DNA of 7,704 nucleotides from Spirochaetales bacterium (GTDB taxonomy: Bacteria > Spirochaetota > Spirochaetia > Sphaerochaetales > Sphaerochaetaceae). The stretch spans positions 1 through 7,704 of the forward strand of contig JAQYFM010000242.1 in NCBI GenBank assembly GCA_028723145.1, given 5' to 3'. Of this stretch, positions 7,130-7,704 are shown one piece after another. Each line of letters opens with the position of its first letter. The stretch's first letter is position 1. A model generated the notes under the pieces. The model had not been told where the DNA came from and made no database searches. It saw nothing but the letters and a program-made list of their open reading frames with translations. The translations under genes were made by a program, and so were the position numbers.

Positions 7130-7156
7130 TAGTTATACAAATCATACTTTTTATAC
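7123..7156. promoter_or_regulatory. Candidate operator: dyad plus ATAC repeats at the regulator's promoter
   Basis: GTATGATT (7123-7130) and AATCATAC (7140-7147) are a perfect 8-bp inverted repeat with a 9-bp spacer, covering the -10 box and the expected start of transcription. Within and after it, ATAC recurs at 7135-7138, 7144-7147 and 7153-7156, exactly 9 bp apart. Placed just before a gene for a DNA-binding AbrB-type protein, this looks like an autoregulatory site. That AbrB-type regulators often control their own gene is known; the match to this site is inferred. Confidence 0.5.
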
Positions 7157-7166
7157 GGAGAATGCT

Positions 7167-7376
7167 ATGGCACATGAAGGAAAATTTGCTTGGACAGTAA
7201 CAGTCGGAGAAAAGGGACAAATAGTAATTCCAAAGCAAGCTAGAGAATTATTTAATATAAAACCTGGAGACAACCTACTAATACTTGGAGATATTAATAA
7301 AGGTCTTGCGATCCCACCAAAGTCATCACTTGATGCAATTAGTAAAATGATATTTGAGACAGGTGATGAAAAATGA
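7167..7376 (+). CDS. AbrB/MazE/SpoVT-family DNA-binding regulator
   Basis: This 69-aa protein carries the swapped-hairpin AbrB fold signature: WTVTVGEKGQIVIPKQARE, then FNIKPGD and a final short strand LLILGD (about residues 8-45). The family dimerises and binds DNA, either as a transcription regulator or as an antitoxin. No toxin gene lies next to it, so a transcription regulator is more likely. The ATG at 7167 is chosen because GGAG (7157-7160) sits 6 nt upstream; an upstream ATG at 7125 falls in the -10 box and has no ribosome binding site. The stop overlaps the acyltransferase start by ATGA, so the two are co-translated and the regulator probably controls the pair. The tail after about residue 46 (SSLDAISKMIFETGDEK) looks helical. 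It is not BsrB- or SpoVT-length; it is a short member of the family. Confidence 0.85.
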   Translation: MAHEGKFAWTVTVGEKGQIVIPKQARELFNIKPGDNLLILGDINKGLAIPPKSSLDAISKMIFETGDEK

Positions 7377-7704
7377 GAAAATACTATATCGATAACTTAA
7401 GAACAGCTGTTGTACTATCAGTAATAGTTTACCACGTTTGCTACATCTTCAACGGAGTTGGAGTGTTAGGAGGAATTCCTAATTCACTTTCAATTTCCTT
7501 TTGCGATAGCTTCGCAACCTTCATATATCCATGGTTTATGGTACTACTCTTTATCATTTCTGGTATAAGTAGTGCTTATAGTTTGGATAAAAAGAGTGTA
7601 AAAGAATTTATTAAAGCAAGAACTCATAAACTCTTAGTTCCATCAACACTAGGCTTATTTGTGTTTCATTTCTTAACAGGAATGATAAATACAAAAATGA
7701 ATAA
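7373..7704 (+). CDS. Acyltransferase-3 family membrane protein (5' part)
   Basis: The first 110 codons are present and the gene runs off the window. The N-terminus, KYYIDNLRTAVVLSVIVYHV, is typical of acyltransferase-3 (OafA-like) integral membrane enzymes and contains the family's R-x10-H pattern (Arg10, His21), with His21 the expected catalytic or acyl-handling residue. Membrane segments are visible at about 11-28, 50-68 and 87-106. The stretch FIISGISSAYSL and the basic loop with FIKARTHKLLVPSTLGLFVF fit the same family. Such enzymes transfer acetyl or other acyl groups to sugars or lipids across the membrane; the acceptor here is unknown. The start codon overlaps the regulator's stop (ATGA). 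Full-length relatives are usually around 350-400 aa with about ten membrane helices, so roughly two thirds is missing. Confidence 0.85.
   Translation, partial: MRKYYIDNLRTAVVLSVIVYHVCYIFNGVGVLGGIPNSLSISFCDSFATFIYPWFMVLLFIISGISSAYSLDKKSVKEFIKARTHKLLVPSTLGLFVFHFLTGMINTKMN

Noticed and set aside
7125..7166. Upstream ATG that would add 14 residues to the AbrB-type regulator
   Set aside because: It falls inside the likely -10 box and operator dyad, has no ribosome binding site, and the added residues do not belong to the AbrB domain. The ATG at 7167 has GGAG at 6 nt.
7167..7376. Antitoxin of a toxin-antitoxin pair
   Set aside because: The AbrB/MazE fold occurs in antitoxins, but the overlapping downstream gene is a membrane acyltransferase, not a toxin such as a PIN or MazF protein.

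Overview
The window suggests an AT-rich diderm bacterium, most plausibly a spirochaete from a gut or rumen-type habitat. The evidence is indirect. Three genes encode lipoproteins with short, very hydrophobic signal peptides ending in Ser-Cys (FSC, ISC and TSC lipoboxes), a style common in spirochaetes and Bacteroidota. A fourth encodes a small secreted protein that looks like an outer-membrane beta-barrel. Most starts have purine-rich Shine-Dalgarno sites and the promoters look sigma-70-like (TATAAT, TATGAT), which argues against Bacteroidota. The taxon is an inference; no marker gene is present.

Layout: (1) Positions 1-201 hold the 3' end of an unidentified gene. (2) Positions 202-502 are a non-coding gap with two hairpins, overlapping dyads and a promoter whose TATAAT box lies just before the next gene. 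(3) Positions 503-7072 hold four same-strand genes: a 1135-aa lipoprotein with fibronectin type III (Fn3) repeats, a 720-aa Fn3-repeat lipoprotein, a 150-aa lipoprotein with a possible lipocalin-like fold, and a 185-aa secreted beta-barrel candidate. Every junction is an exact 4-nt ATGA stop/start overlap, and a strong intrinsic terminator begins at the last stop codon. (4) From 7101 a second unit starts: a promoter overlapped by a dyad and a 9-bp-periodic ATAC series, a small AbrB/SpoVT-type regulator, and, again through an ATGA overlap, an acyltransferase-3 family membrane protein cut by the window end.

The four-gene operon is the main item of interest. Tight coupling, three lipid anchors, two long chains of Ig-like modules and one small barrel suggest a cell-envelope or surface assembly made as a unit. 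The two large lipoproteins also appear to share a C-terminal domain that is not Fn3, and I do not recognise it. I can name no known system with this composition, so the function (adhesion, glycan binding, envelope structure or export) remains open. The second unit looks like a self-regulated regulator-enzyme pair for acylating a surface glycan or other envelope molecule.
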